A stretch of DNA of 64,000 nucleotides, from positions 641,213-705,212 of the forward strand of contig NZ_JABBXH010000003.1 of the NCBI RefSeq assembly GCF_012932965.1, given 5' to 3'. The stretch's first letter is position 1. Each line of letters starts with the position of its first letter. Both the position numbers and the translations under genes were made by a program. Source of the DNA: Thalassotalea algicola. GTDB lineage: Bacteria; Pseudomonadota; Gammaproteobacteria; Enterobacterales; Alteromonadaceae. Below, one piece after another: positions 34,960 to 44,666 of this stretch. Under the pieces are notes generated by a model. That model ran no database searches. It was not told the DNA's origin and saw nothing but the letters and a program-made list of their open reading frames with translations.

Positions 34960-36387
34960 ATGAAAGTAGATATTCCCGCTTTTAATCGTGCTCGTGTATT
35001 AGTTGCTGGCGATATTATGTTAGATCGCTATTGGCAAGGGCCGACTCAACGCATTTCTCCAGAAGCACCAGTACCGGTTGTTAAAATAGATCATAACGAA
35101 GATAGACCCGGTGGTGCAGCAAATGTTGCATTAAATATAGCGTCTCTTGGCGGTAAAGTTACGCTGGCAGGCATTACAGGTGAAGATGAAGCGGCAAAAA
35201 CCTTGACTACACATTTGAACGCCGTAGATGTGCATTGTGCATTTGCCACACAAGCACAAGCGCCAACTATCACTAAGTTGCGCGTTGTAAGTCGTAATCA
35301 ACAGCTTATAAGGCTAGATTTTGAACAGTCGTTAACTTGTATTGAAAAACAAGGCTTTACCCAGCGAGTTACAGAACAACTCGCTAATCATGATGTATTA
35401 CTCTTATCTGACTATGATAAAGGCACGCTTTCGGATGTTCAGACGTTAATTAGTGCCGCGCGAGCTCAAAATAAGCCGGTACTGGTCGACCCTAAAGGTA
35501 CGAATTTTGAAAAGTATCGAGGGGCAACATTATTAACGCCAAATATGTCAGAATTTGAATCAATTGTTGGTCATTGCGCTACAGAGCGCGATATTGTCGA
35601 TAAAGGGCAATTAATGCTCGAGCAATTAGACTTAGAAGCCTTGCTGATAACACGCAGTGAGCAAGGAATGACCCTGTTAAGAAAAGGGTGTGAAGAGTAT
35701 CACCTGCCAACACAAGCTCGTGAAGTCTATGATGTAACCGGTGCTGGCGATACGGTAATTGCAACGTTAGCGCTTGCAGTCGCAGCAGAAGCACATATTA
35801 CTCAAGCGTCAGCATTAGCTAACATGGCTGCGGGAATCGTTGTCGGTAAACTAGGAACCTCGACGGTAAGTGAGGCCGAATTAGTGGCTGAGTTAAAATC
35901 TGGTCAAGAAAGTGGTTACGGTGTTTTGACGGAAGAGCAACTAAAAATTGCCGTTGATGCTGCTAAAGCGCGTGGTGAAAATATTATTATGACCAATGGT
36001 TGTTTTGATATTTTACATGCTGGACATGTTTCTTATCTTGGTAATGCACGAGAACTTGGCAATCGGTTAATTGTCGCGGTAAATAGCGATGCTTCGGTTA
36101 CGCGATTGAAAGGTGAAGGTAGACCTGTAAACCCTTGCGATCGTCGAATGGCAGTTTTAGCTGGCTTAGGGGCGGTTGATTGGGTTGTTGAGTTTTCAGA
36201 AGATACACCACAGCGAGTTATTGCTAATATTTTACCTGACGTGCTGGTAAAAGGCGGCGATTATAAAGTTGAAGAAATTGCTGGTGGTAAAGAAGTTATT
36301 GAAGCTGGCGGCGAAGTTAAAGTGCTAAACTTTGAACAAGGTATTTCAACAACGGATATTATCAACACTATTCGTCTAGAAGACTAA
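34960..36387 (+). CDS. hldE: bifunctional heptose-7-phosphate kinase/heptose-1-phosphate adenylyltransferase
   Basis: A 475-residue cytosolic enzyme of ADP-heptose synthesis for the LPS inner core. The N-terminal ribokinase-like half (to about 320) has [23 protein letters not shown] and the [14 protein letters not shown] anion hole. The C-terminal half (from about 340) is a nucleotidyltransferase with [16 protein letters not shown] (HAGH). The ATG at 34960 is taken instead of a TTG 12 bases upstream, since AGGA directly precedes it. Sequence length matches E. coli HldE (477). Confidence 0.97.
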   Translation: MKVDIPAFNRARVLVAGDIMLDRYWQGPTQRISPEAPVPVVKIDHNEDRPGGAANVALNIASLGGKVTLAGITGEDEAAKTLTTHLNAVDVHCAFATQAQAPTITKLRVVSRNQQLIRLDFEQSLTCIEKQGFTQRVTEQLANHDVLLLSDYDKGTLSDVQTLISAARAQNKPVLVDPKGTNFEKYRGATLLTPNMSEFESIVGHCATERDIVDKGQLMLEQLDLEALLITRSEQGMTLLRKGCEEYHLPTQAREVYDVTGAGDTVIATLALAVAAEAHITQASALANMAAGIVVGKLGTSTVSEAELVAELKSGQESGYGVLTEEQLKIAVDAAKARGENIIMTNGCFDILHAGHVSYLGNARELGNRLIVAVNSDASVTRLKGEGRPVNPCDRRMAVLAGLGAVDWVVEFSEDTPQRVIANILPDVLVKGGDYKVEEIAGGKEVIEAGGEVKVLNFEQGISTTDIINTIRLED

Positions 36388-36405
36388 TTTAACCATAAAT
36401 TAAAA

Positions 36406-36430
36406 AAGGCAGCTTACCGCTGCCTTATTT
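36406..36430. terminator. bidirectional terminator between hldE and tolC
   Basis: AAGGCAGC and GCTGCCTT pair perfectly around TTACC, with an A-run before and TATTT after. It serves the convergent hldE and tolC genes. Confidence 0.8.
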
Positions 36431-36447
36431 ATGTAAAAAATAGAGCT

Positions 36448-37818
36448 TTAGCTCGCTGGTGATAAACCTTGATTAATATCACTGATGTCTTTTTCAGTTA
36501 ATGTACCGGCAGCGCGCTTCAGTGACAATACTGCATTTATATAGCCGTAACGTGTAGATGATAAATTACGTTTTGCATTATATAAATTACGCGTACTATT
36601 AAGCACATCAACAATAGTACGAGTACCAACTTCAAAACCTGCTTCTGTTGCTTCAAGTGCTTTTTCTGCACTTAATACTGACTGCTCCAAAGCTTTAATT
36701 GCTGAAACACCTGCGATTACAGTGTTATAAGCATTGCGAGTATTTCTTACAACGCTGCGGTGTGTCAGTGCTAGGTCTTGACTAGCAGCTACATAATTGT
36801 GCTGTGCTTGACGTACAGCACTTGAAGTTGCGCCACCAGAGTATATTGGCACTGTCAAAGTGATAGCAATTGAGTGACTATCTAAATCCGGTTGTTCAAA
36901 TTCTGAAAAGTTTGCTACCTTGAAAGTATCTTCTGAATTTGTATAACGGCCACTTAAATCTAATGTAGGGTAGTGACCAGACTTAGCAATATTGATGTTT
37001 TCTTTGGCAATGTCTACCGACACTTTTTGAGTGATCAAGTCGATGCTTTTAGCTTCTGCAGTTTGTTGCCATTCATTTGCACTATCTGGCATAGGGCGTG
37101 AAGCAGAAAAACGATCAGTATTTAAAATGTTAACATTGCTTGGGTAGACGTTTGTTAAAACGCGAATTGCTTCTTCTGCTTGATAAATATTATTCTGAGC
37201 TCGTATTACTTGTGTTACCGAATCATCGTATTCTGCTTGTGCTTCATGTACATCGGTAATTGCGGTTAACCCCACAGAAAATCTTTGTTTGGTTTGCTCA
37301 AGTTGTCGCTCTATAGCTACTTTTTGCGCCTCAGCAAACTCTAAATCATCTTTAGAACTTAATAGGTTAAAGTATGCATCGGTTACTCGCACAATTAAAT
37401 CTTGTTGTGCTATTTGATAAGCTAGGTCAGCTTGATGAGCTGATTTTTCAGCGTTATCTAAGCGTAACCAAGTATCGTGATGATAAAGCTGCATATTTAA
37501 ACTGGCACCGTAGCTGAAGTTCTCAGCTTCTGTCGTATATATCGCACCAGCAGGTAAACCAAAGCTATTATCAGCAGAGGCGATTGATTCAGATTCGCCA
37601 TCGGTATAACTACCTGTGGCATTAATTTGAGGTAAGAGTACAGCTCTTGCTTGCTTAATACCTTCTTTAGAAGCTTCGTATTGTGCTGATGCCTTTAATA
37701 ATACAGGATCATTGGTCAAAGCTTGTTGGTATACTTGAAGCAAGTCATCAGCAAACGCTGAAGATGTGGTTGCTGCAAGCGTAATCCCTATAAATAGAGC
37801 GGAAAACGTTTTTTTCAT
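36448..37818 (-). CDS. tolC: TolC family outer-membrane efflux/secretion channel
   Basis: A 456-residue exported protein. The signal peptide ends near SAFA-DDL (about residue 23). The mature chain starts LLQVYQQALTNDPVLLKASAQYEA and has the two-repeat helical-barrel pattern of TolC, with GLTAITDVHEAQAEYD in the first half and GTRTIVDVLNSTRNLYNAKR in the second. It forms the outer-membrane exit duct for type I secretion and RND-type drug pumps. Position next to nudF and hldE is the same as in E. coli, which supports the orthology. Confidence 0.94.
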   Translation of the reverse strand: MKKTFSALFIGITLAATTSSAFADDLLQVYQQALTNDPVLLKASAQYEASKEGIKQARAVLLPQINATGSYTDGESESIASADNSFGLPAGAIYTTEAENFSYGASLNMQLYHHDTWLRLDNAEKSAHQADLAYQIAQQDLIVRVTDAYFNLLSSKDDLEFAEAQKVAIERQLEQTKQRFSVGLTAITDVHEAQAEYDDSVTQVIRAQNNIYQAEEAIRVLTNVYPSNVNILNTDRFSASRPMPDSANEWQQTAEAKSIDLITQKVSVDIAKENINIAKSGHYPTLDLSGRYTNSEDTFKVANFSEFEQPDLDSHSIAITLTVPIYSGGATSSAVRQAQHNYVAASQDLALTHRSVVRNTRNAYNTVIAGVSAIKALEQSVLSAEKALEATEAGFEVGTRTIVDVLNSTRNLYNAKRNLSSTRYGYINAVLSLKRAAGTLTEKDISDINQGLSPAS

Positions 37819-37977
37819 GGGTCAGCATTTCCTTTAGTGTGCAATTTTATTCTTTTATTATTTATGGCAGCTAATGCTACAGTGCAAAAGCTGTAAACAA
37901 AATAAAATAAATGTTTATCAGTGTTATGCTTCTGTAACAAAATATTATCAAACTAGTTGAATGATAGGACATTTCTC

Positions 37978-38631
37978 TTGAAAGTTAAAAGCCAATTTCA
38001 TCATATGTCGGAACTTGATGTTCGTATACTTGATAAAAAATGTCGCTTTCAGGGCTTTTTCACGATTGAAGAATATCAAGTCAGTCATAAATTGTTTAAT
38101 GGCGGCATGAGTAAAGTACTCAACCGAGAAATTTTTGAACGTGGCGACGCAGTAGCAGTTATTCCCTATGATCCTGTTCGAAATTCATTGATTGTTGTAG
38201 AGCAATTTAGAGTTGGTGCCATTCGAACTCAAACTAACCCTTGGTTAATCGAATTTATTGCTGGAATGTTTTCAGACAATGAATCGCCAGTGGATGTCGC
38301 CGTTAGAGAGGCTAAAGAAGAAGCCAATATCGTTCTTGAACCGGATAAAATGAGACACATTATGACATATTTGTCTTCACCTGGCGGTACAAGTGAGCAG
38401 TTACATCTTTATGCTGCGCCAGTTGATGCTAGAAATGTCGGGGGTGTTTTCGGCTTGGAAGAAGAGGGAGAAGATATAAAGGTACACGAGATAGGACTAA
38501 ATGATGCCTTGGCGCTAATAAACGATGGTACAATTAACAATGCAATGACCATTATTGGAATTCAATGGTTAGCACTAAATTACTCGCAACTTCAAAGCCA
38601 TTGGGCGGACAATGATAAAACAAAAAGCTAG
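37978..38631 (+). CDS. nudF: ADP-ribose diphosphatase (Nudix)
   Basis: A 217-residue hydrolase splitting ADP-ribose to AMP and ribose 5-phosphate. The Nudix box reads GMFSDNESPVDVAVREAKEEANI, with Asn replacing the usual Gly near its end. Other NudF marks are the NGGMSKVLNREIFERGDAVAV opening and YLSSPGGTSEQLHLY after the box. The TTG at 37978 is preferred: AGGA lies eight bases before it and the N-terminus then matches E. coli NudF in length; an ATG at 38005 is the alternative. First gene of nudF-yqiB-cpdA-yqiA-parE; it overlaps yqiB by 20 bases. Confidence 0.93.
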   Translation: MKVKSQFHHMSELDVRILDKKCRFQGFFTIEEYQVSHKLFNGGMSKVLNREIFERGDAVAVIPYDPVRNSLIVVEQFRVGAIRTQTNPWLIEFIAGMFSDNESPVDVAVREAKEEANIVLEPDKMRHIMTYLSSPGGTSEQLHLYAAPVDARNVGGVFGLEEEGEDIKVHEIGLNDALALINDGTINNAMTIIGIQWLALNYSQLQSHWADNDKTKS

Positions 38632-39067
38632 CTACAGGCCAAATTTGCCAGATTTAATGGAGTTATGTGCCATTAACTATATGTTAGCGTTAAAGTTATT
38701 AGCGAACAAAGAAGTAGTAGGTGAAAAAAGGGAGTTTAGTATTGCCGACAAATTGCAGTATGTAATTACAGTGAATGAAGTGACTAAATACACGTCTTTG
38801 ATTACAATTGAGCAACTGCAGCAGTTAGAACTCGCAGAGTTAGCTGATATTTTAGCGCCCAAAATGGTGATCCGTTTATATCATGATGCACAAGCAGCAG
38901 AAGTTGTTAGTAGTCAAGCTATCCGCCATATTAAACCCAAATATCATTACCCGAATGAATTAATGCTTTTGCCTGATGAAAAATTACAAGTGAACGCTTT
39001 TTTAAAAGAGTGGTTACAAGTGTGTTTAATGCATGGTCAAACTCAAGTCCCTAGTCCGAGTCATTAG
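38612..39067 (+). CDS. yqiB: DUF1249 family protein (YqiB)
   Basis: A 151-residue cytosolic protein. The N-terminal YRPNLPDLMELCAINYMLALKLL and the C-terminal PNELMLLPDEKLQVNAFLKEWLQVCL match DUF1249/YqiB. Its role is unknown. The ATG lies inside the end of nudF, so translation is coupled. Gene order nudF-yqiB-cpdA is as in E. coli. Confidence 0.92.
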   Translation: MIKQKASYRPNLPDLMELCAINYMLALKLLANKEVVGEKREFSIADKLQYVITVNEVTKYTSLITIEQLQQLELAELADILAPKMVIRLYHDAQAAEVVSSQAIRHIKPKYHYPNELMLLPDEKLQVNAFLKEWLQVCLMHGQTQVPSPSH

Positions 39068-39073
39068 CTTTAT

Positions 39074-39829
39074 ATGTTAAATAGCGTAAATATAGCTCAA
39101 TTTAGTGATAGTCATTTATTTTCTGATACTAAGGCAAAACATCATGGTGCCCCTGTTTTTGAAAATTTAAGCAAAGTTTGTAAGCATATTGCTGGTGACA
39201 AAACGATTGATATTGCTATTTTTACAGGTGATTTAACACAAGACCACACAGAAGATTCTTATCAAGTTTTTGCTGATGCTGTAAAAAAACACTTAAGCCA
39301 TATACCTGTTTATTATTTAGCAGGTAATCATGATGAAATTGATCTTTTAAATAAATACCTAGTGAATCAGCCGTTTCGTCAGCAAAATTTAATTAACTTG
39401 CAAATGTGGCAATTTCATTTGATTAACAGCAAGTCTGACACACCAGCAGGTTTCGTCAGTAATACGCAACTTGCCGAGGTTGCTAAAAGCTCTGAACCTG
39501 AACGTTTTCAATTTTATTTTATGCATCATCACCCTCAAAATGTTGATTATTTTATTGATCGTCATGGTTTGGAAAATAAAAAACATTTTTGGCAATGGCT
39601 GGAAACTCAGGAAAATGTAAAAGGTATTGCATGTGGACATGTTCATAGAGCGATGAAATTCACTTATCAAACAAATGGATTTTTATTACCTGTGTATACC
39701 TGTCCAGCAACGTCGATTCAGTTTGCAAAGCACCCAAAAGAGCTAAAAGCAGAAGCCATTTCACCTGCATATCGGAAATTTTGCTTTCAAGGCAACGGTC
39801 AAATAACAACAGAGCTTTTTTACCTTTAA
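39074..39829 (+). CDS. cpdA: 3',5'-cyclic AMP phosphodiesterase
   Basis: A 251-residue calcineurin-like metallophosphoesterase. The metal-binding blocks are in order: FSDSHLF (near residue 11), TGDLTQDHT, YLAGNHDEID, FMHHHPQN and ACGHVHRAM. E. coli CpdA degrades cAMP and so tunes CRP-dependent genes. It is six bases after yqiB and four before yqiA, in the same operon as parE. Confidence 0.94.
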   Translation: MLNSVNIAQFSDSHLFSDTKAKHHGAPVFENLSKVCKHIAGDKTIDIAIFTGDLTQDHTEDSYQVFADAVKKHLSHIPVYYLAGNHDEIDLLNKYLVNQPFRQQNLINLQMWQFHLINSKSDTPAGFVSNTQLAEVAKSSEPERFQFYFMHHHPQNVDYFIDRHGLENKKHFWQWLETQENVKGIACGHVHRAMKFTYQTNGFLLPVYTCPATSIQFAKHPKELKAEAISPAYRKFCFQGNGQITTELFYL

Positions 39830-39833
39830 ATTT

Positions 39834-40424
39834 ATGTCAGTAAAAATTTTATATATTCATGGGTTCAACTCATCCCCTTTGTCTATGAAGGCTGAATTAA
39901 CCAAAGAATATTTCGCATTACATTACCCTAACGTTGAAATTATTTGCCCGCAGATAAAATCATCGCCTTTTAAGGCTATTGACCAGTTAGAAAGCATTGT
40001 TCAAACTCTTCATGACAACACTTGGTGTCTTATTGGTTCATCTTTGGGAGGCTACTTCGCGAGTTATTTAGCTGAGAAATATCGTGTAAAGGCTGTTTTA
40101 GTAAACCCTGCAGTTAAGCCTTATTTGTTAATGAGTGATTATATAGGTTGGCAACTTAACCCTTATACAAATGAAACATATCAAGTACAGGCAGAGCATA
40201 TAGATGAGTTAAAATCGCTAGAACAGCAAAAAATTTCTGAAAACTTGTATCAAGTCATGGTACAAACAGGTGATGAAGTGTTAGATTATCGACTAGCAGC
40301 TGAAAAGTTTCGAAACAGTCAGTTAATCGTACAGCAAGGTGGCGATCATGGTTTCATCAATTTTGCTGATATGCTTCCAAACATTGCTGACTATCTGGCA
40401 ATAAATAAATCGAATACACAATAA
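39834..40424 (+). CDS. yqiA: YqiA family esterase
   Basis: A 196-residue alpha/beta hydrolase. It begins VKILYIHGFNSSPLSMKA, has the nucleophile elbow GSSLGGYFAS and a late His in QQGGDHGFINF. These are the YqiA signatures; E. coli YqiA shows esterase activity on short acyl esters. It sits between cpdA and parE, as in E. coli. Confidence 0.93.
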   Translation: MSVKILYIHGFNSSPLSMKAELTKEYFALHYPNVEIICPQIKSSPFKAIDQLESIVQTLHDNTWCLIGSSLGGYFASYLAEKYRVKAVLVNPAVKPYLLMSDYIGWQLNPYTNETYQVQAEHIDELKSLEQQKISENLYQVMVQTGDEVLDYRLAAEKFRNSQLIVQQGGDHGFINFADMLPNIADYLAINKSNTQ

Positions 40425-40442
40425 TAATTACGAAAATACCTC

Positions 40443-42329
40443 ATGAGCGAACAATATAATTCTGAATCAATTGAAGTTTTAAGTGGCTTAGAGCCAGTGC
40501 GTCGTCGTCCTGGCATGTACACAGATACCGATAGACCTAACCATTTAGGTCAAGAGGTAATAGATAACTCTGTTGATGAAGCTTTAGCGGGCTTTGCCCA
40601 AAACATCACCGTCATATTAGATAAAGATCAATCCCTAGAGGTGATTGATGATGGTCGAGGCATGCCGACCGATATTCACCCAGAAGAAGGTGTGTCTGGC
40701 GTAGAATTAATATTCTGTAAATTACATGCTGGTGGTAAGTTCTCCAATAAAAACTACCAATTTTCAGGTGGTTTGCATGGTGTAGGTATATCTGTAGTTA
40801 ATGCATTATCAAATCGTGTTGAAGTAACGGTTCGCCGCGATAGCAAAGTATTTGAAATGGCATTTGAAAATGGTGAAAAAGTAGAGGAATTGACTGAGAC
40901 TGGTACCGTTGGCCGACGAAATACTGGTTCGCGTGTTAAATTTTGGCCTGATGCTAGCTATTTTGATTCGTCAAAGTTCTCTGTCACTAAGCTTAAGCGA
41001 TTACTAAAAGCTAAAGCAGTGCTTTGCCCTGGTTTAACCATTAAGTTTCAAGATAAAAATGAAGGGGAAAAAGTACAGTGGTGCTATGAAGACGGCTTAA
41101 GTGATTATATTAAAGAAGCTGTAGGTGATAGCATCAGCCTTCCGGAGGAACCATTTATTGGTACCTTTTCATCACAACATGAAGCGGCTGACTGGGCGGT
41201 TACCTGGCTACCAGAAGGCGGTGAAACCATTTCCGAGAGTTACGTTAACTTAATTCCGACAATTCAAGGTGGTACGCATGTAAATGGTATGCGTCAAGGC
41301 CTGTTAGAGTCGATGCGAGAATTTTGTGAGTTTCGTAACTTAATTCCCCGCGGCGTAAAACTAACACCTGATGATATATGGGATAAATGTAGCTTTATAC
41401 TTTCGGTAAAAATGCAAGATCCACAATTTGCCGGTCAAACGAAAGAGCGATTATCTTCGCGTCAGTGTGCTGCGTTTGTTACTGGGGTGGTAAAAGATGC
41501 GTTTAGTCTCTGGTTAAATGAACACACCGAAATAGCCGAAGCATTAGCTGAATTCTGTATTTCTAATGCGCAACGACGTTTAAAAGCAGCGAAAAAAGTC
41601 GTTCGTAAAAAGGTGACTCAAGGACCTGCTTTACCAGGTAAGTTAACCGATTGTGGCAGCCAAGATCCTGATAAAACTGAAATTTTCTTAGTAGAGGGTG
41701 ACTCTGCTGGTGGTAGTGCCAAGCAAGCACGTGATCGTGAGTTTCAGGCGGTAATGCCACTTCGAGGAAAAATCCTTAATACTTGGGAAGTGGAATCAGG
41801 CCAAATTCTAGCATCACAAGAAGTTCATGATATTTCAGTAGCTTTAGGTATAGACCCTGATAGTGAAGATTTATCAGCGCTTCGTTATGGAAAAATTTGT
41901 ATCCTAGCAGATGCTGATTCCGATGGATTGCATATTGCGACTTTATTGTGTGCGTTATTTACACAGCATTTTTTACCGCTTGTACAAGCTGGCCACGTAT
42001 ATGTGGCTATGCCGCCACTTTATCGAATTGATGTAGGTAAAGAAGTGTTCTATGCCTTAGACGAGGCAGAGAAAGAAGGTGTGCTAGATCGTATCGAAGC
42101 TGAAAAGAAAAAAGGTAAAGTTAACGTTCAGCGCTTCAAAGGCTTAGGCGAAATGAACCCTATGCAGCTTCGTGAAACAACAATGGATCCTAATACGCGT
42201 CGTTTAGTGCAACTCACGGTTGATCAACACGACGAAACAATTGAAACCATGGATATGTTGTTATCGAAAAAACGTAGTGGTGATCGAAAAGAGTGGTTAC
42301 AAGAAAAGGGTGACATGATTGAACTATAA
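40443..42329 (+). CDS. parE: DNA topoisomerase IV subunit B
   Basis: A 628-residue ATPase subunit of topoisomerase IV, which unlinks daughter chromosomes. The GHKL domain shows EVIDNSVDEALAGF, DDGRGMPTDIHPEEG and GGLHGVGISVVNAL. The TOPRIM part has FLVEGDSAGGSAKQARDR and the metal Asp set ILADADSDGLHI. Length agrees with family members of about 630 residues. It ends the nudF-yqiA operon. Its partner parC is 8.4 kb downstream on the same strand, separated by the hydrolase, PepSY, arsenate and GGDEF genes. Confidence 0.98.
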   Translation: MSEQYNSESIEVLSGLEPVRRRPGMYTDTDRPNHLGQEVIDNSVDEALAGFAQNITVILDKDQSLEVIDDGRGMPTDIHPEEGVSGVELIFCKLHAGGKFSNKNYQFSGGLHGVGISVVNALSNRVEVTVRRDSKVFEMAFENGEKVEELTETGTVGRRNTGSRVKFWPDASYFDSSKFSVTKLKRLLKAKAVLCPGLTIKFQDKNEGEKVQWCYEDGLSDYIKEAVGDSISLPEEPFIGTFSSQHEAADWAVTWLPEGGETISESYVNLIPTIQGGTHVNGMRQGLLESMREFCEFRNLIPRGVKLTPDDIWDKCSFILSVKMQDPQFAGQTKERLSSRQCAAFVTGVVKDAFSLWLNEHTEIAEALAEFCISNAQRRLKAAKKVVRKKVTQGPALPGKLTDCGSQDPDKTEIFLVEGDSAGGSAKQARDREFQAVMPLRGKILNTWEVESGQILASQEVHDISVALGIDPDSEDLSALRYGKICILADADSDGLHIATLLCALFTQHFLPLVQAGHVYVAMPPLYRIDVGKEVFYALDEAEKEGVLDRIEAEKKKGKVNVQRFKGLGEMNPMQLRETTMDPNTRRLVQLTVDQHDETIETMDMLLSKKRSGDRKEWLQEKGDMIEL

Positions 42330-42403
42330 ACTACGTTATTTAGGTACTTAACTTTAACCTTCTAGTTAAATTGTGAATATACAGCTCACTGCTGAATAAA
42401 CAA

Positions 42404-43309
42404 TTAGCTAGATAGAAGGTGCTTAATTAACTCAGCGGTATCTTTAGGTTGTTCCATCGGAAAGCAGTGATTGTTGCCAAAGTAGTGGCAATGTATGTAA
42501 CGACTCAATTTACTTGCGCGCTTTACCGCAGGTTTGATAAACCCATAGGTATTATCGGCAATGACTACATCTACATGTACCTTAGTTTTAGCGATCGAGT
42601 GCCATAGTTTTCGAGGATAAGAGCCGAATATTTCTGCTTCCCATTGAGGATTACATGCCAGTTTTATTTCACCTGAATTTGTGATTTCGGTTGCACTATC
42701 AACAAAATCATCTAACACTTGCGGTTGCCAATTTTTATAAAGTTTCTTAGTTTGCAACTCTTGACGCATTAGGGACTTGTTAGGCCAATGTTGTGTTCTA
42801 TTGTGGACGGCTTTTACCCAAGGTACCTTCTTCCAAAACCCCGAGCCTCTCAGCAATTTTTGTGTAAATAATAGCGAGCGCACAAACAATGGCGGGTCAA
42901 GCAAGATAATACGGCTGAAATATTCGGGGTGTTTGCTGGCTGCCAATAATGTGAGCACTCCGCCTAAAGAGTGACCTACGCCGATTACAGGCCCTTGGTT
43001 AGGTATATCGGCATTTTGATATACCGCTTTAGCCACTTTCGCTGCCATATCTTGCCAATCCGGCATAATATGTTTAGGTTGGGTAGATTGCCCGTGTCCT
43101 GGAACGTTGGTTAACCATAAATTCCAGTCTTCAGGTAATAGAAAGGCCATTTCTTTAAGAGTGAGGGCTGAAAAGCCTGTACCATGAAGTAGGTGCACAC
43201 GTTTACTTTGCTTCACACCTTTACGGTAGAAGCCAGAAATGTATTCTGATTGACTGACTTGTTCTTGCCAAGGACAAAGTGAGTGGGCATTGCTTTGAGC
43301 GCGTTGCAT
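42404..43309 (-). CDS. alpha/beta hydrolase
   Basis: A 301-residue cytosolic hydrolase. The fold landmarks are LLHGTGFSALTL (oxyanion region), GVGHSLGGVLTLLAAS (nucleophile elbow, Ser), the acid in the later IADNTYGF strand region, and GNNHCFPMEQP with the catalytic His near the C-terminus. The substrate cannot be named. It is convergent with parE and stands alone. Confidence 0.85.
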   Translation of the reverse strand: MQRAQSNAHSLCPWQEQVSQSEYISGFYRKGVKQSKRVHLLHGTGFSALTLKEMAFLLPEDWNLWLTNVPGHGQSTQPKHIMPDWQDMAAKVAKAVYQNADIPNQGPVIGVGHSLGGVLTLLAASKHPEYFSRIILLDPPLFVRSLLFTQKLLRGSGFWKKVPWVKAVHNRTQHWPNKSLMRQELQTKKLYKNWQPQVLDDFVDSATEITNSGEIKLACNPQWEAEIFGSYPRKLWHSIAKTKVHVDVVIADNTYGFIKPAVKRASKLSRYIHCHYFGNNHCFPMEQPKDTAELIKHLLSS

Positions 43310-43427
43310 TTATGTTTGAGTAATTAGCTTAAATGAATTTGAATATGTGCTACATCACTTGGAGTATGTCGCACAATATTTACCTTCTGGTCAGATGAGT
43401 TTAACTATCGATATCGGAAAATTCAAC

Positions 43428-43943
43428 TTAGCTTTGTGTCTTATTTCTGCACCACTTTTTATAGTAGGGTAGGCAGAATAAATATAGTCCAGTTAGTAAG
43501 AGCAATAATAAGGTCAGCGCGACTGGCAACATTAACCACAAATTGGCGTTTTTCTGGAAAAATGTTCCGTCATGCAAACTTTCGATAAATTCTGAATTAC
43601 GATAGGCTACCTGTAAAATTTCGCCTGTTTTACCGTCTAACTGTACTTCCCAAGAACTTTCAGTTCTTACCTTTATAATGCCTTTGTCTGGGCGAACATC
43701 TAATCGATCAATATCACTCCAGTCTGCAACATTTGCCTGTTCAACACTTTTAGTCACAGTTAAAATTTGTTCAAAGGAAATGCTAGGCGTCGCTGCTATG
43801 CCTTTTTGAGTAGGCGGTTGCAGTACGTCAAATTGCTTTTTCACCAGCAGCAATATACCAGTAATAATTACGAGTAATAATGGCAGGGCAATTATGATAC
43901 TTGCCCACTTATGAGTGGTACGGTTAAAGGTGGAAAACTTCAT
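43428..43943 (-). CDS. PepSY-domain membrane protein
   Basis: A 171-residue protein with two membrane helices (about residues 13-34 and 137-158). The periplasmic part between them contains a PepSY-like segment (LDVRPDKGIIKVRTESSWEVQLDGKTGEIL) and SLHDGTFF, a motif common to small PepSY-associated proteins related to PiuB-type ferric reductases. It has too few helices to be a full reductase. Its role is uncertain; metal or redox context is possible. It is transcribed away from the arsR operon. Confidence 0.7.
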   Translation of the reverse strand: MKFSTFNRTTHKWASIIIALPLLLVIITGILLLVKKQFDVLQPPTQKGIAATPSISFEQILTVTKSVEQANVADWSDIDRLDVRPDKGIIKVRTESSWEVQLDGKTGEILQVAYRNSEFIESLHDGTFFQKNANLWLMLPVALTLLLLLLTGLYLFCLPYYKKWCRNKTQS

Positions 43944-44290
43944 ATATATTTCAAAAGTATATTAAAGCAAAGGCACAGATGCATATTGCTTTAAGTTATT
44001 CTACGGAAAATAAAAGCACTATTTTAACTAATAAAGAAAGTGTATAGCCAGTGGCTTTATCATGTTTTACTCACCATTCGTCGATTGCTGATAGTTAATA
44101 TCAGTTATTCTACAGTTTTTATGGCGTATGCCAGACAGAAAATTCAGCTTTTTAGAAAATAATATGCTTATTTTTAAGTAGATAACGCTACCTTCCGGGT
44201 TTGAAATAGGCTCGATTGTATTACTTGTTGAATTAGTTTTTTACATATGTAAAAATTCATATATATGTTATTTCGAATGTGTTTGTTGCT
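43944..44290. other. intergenic region between PepSY gene and arsR
   Basis: No gene is seen in these 347 bases. The right end holds the probable arsR promoter and two palindromes listed separately. The rest is AT-rich and shows no further clear structure. Confidence 0.4.
44238..44255. promoter_or_regulatory. 18-bp perfect palindrome, candidate ArsR operator
   Basis: TTTTTACATATGTAAAAA is a perfect palindrome 36 bases before the arsR ATG. A second 10-bp palindrome CATATATATG follows at 44258-44267. ArsR-type repressors bind AT-rich dyads at their own promoter, so one or both are likely its operator. Confidence 0.6.
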
Positions 44291-44638
44291 ATGTTAAATA
44301 CGCTGTCATTTATTAAGTTATTGGCGGATGAAACTCGTTTGTCTATTGTTTTATTACTTGAGCGTCAACCAGAGTTGTGTGTATGTGAATTTACACAAGT
44401 GTTAATGGTGTCACAGCCTAAAATTTCTCGACATTTAGCCATGTTACGAGAAGCGGGTGTTTTAGCTACAAGACGCAGTGGAAAGTGGATTCATTACTCA
44501 CTTTCATCGGCACTAAGTTATGAATTTAAAGCTATTTTAAAGAGTGCAGCAATCAGTGAAGAAACAAAAATATCTTCTTTGATTGCTGAGCTAGAGAAAA
44601 TCGGCGACCGTCCAGAACGGTTAGCTATTTGCTGTTGA
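44291..44638 (+). CDS. arsR: ArsR family metalloregulator
   Basis: A 115-residue winged-helix repressor. The recognition helix region is VSQPKISRHLAMLREAGVL, preceded by the metal-sensing ELCVCEF (Cys30 and Cys32), the classical As(III) site of E. coli-type ArsR. Two further cysteines end the chain (AICC). The ATG at 44291 gives the family-typical start MLNTLSFIKLLADETR; a GTG four codons upstream is less likely. It would be released from DNA by arsenite and derepress the downstream gapdh-arsJ genes. Confidence 0.93.
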   Translation: MLNTLSFIKLLADETRLSIVLLLERQPELCVCEFTQVLMVSQPKISRHLAMLREAGVLATRRSGKWIHYSLSSALSYEFKAILKSAAISEETKISSLIAELEKIGDRPERLAICC

Positions 44639-44666
44639 GTATTTTTATTAAATTTTTGGAAAAAAT

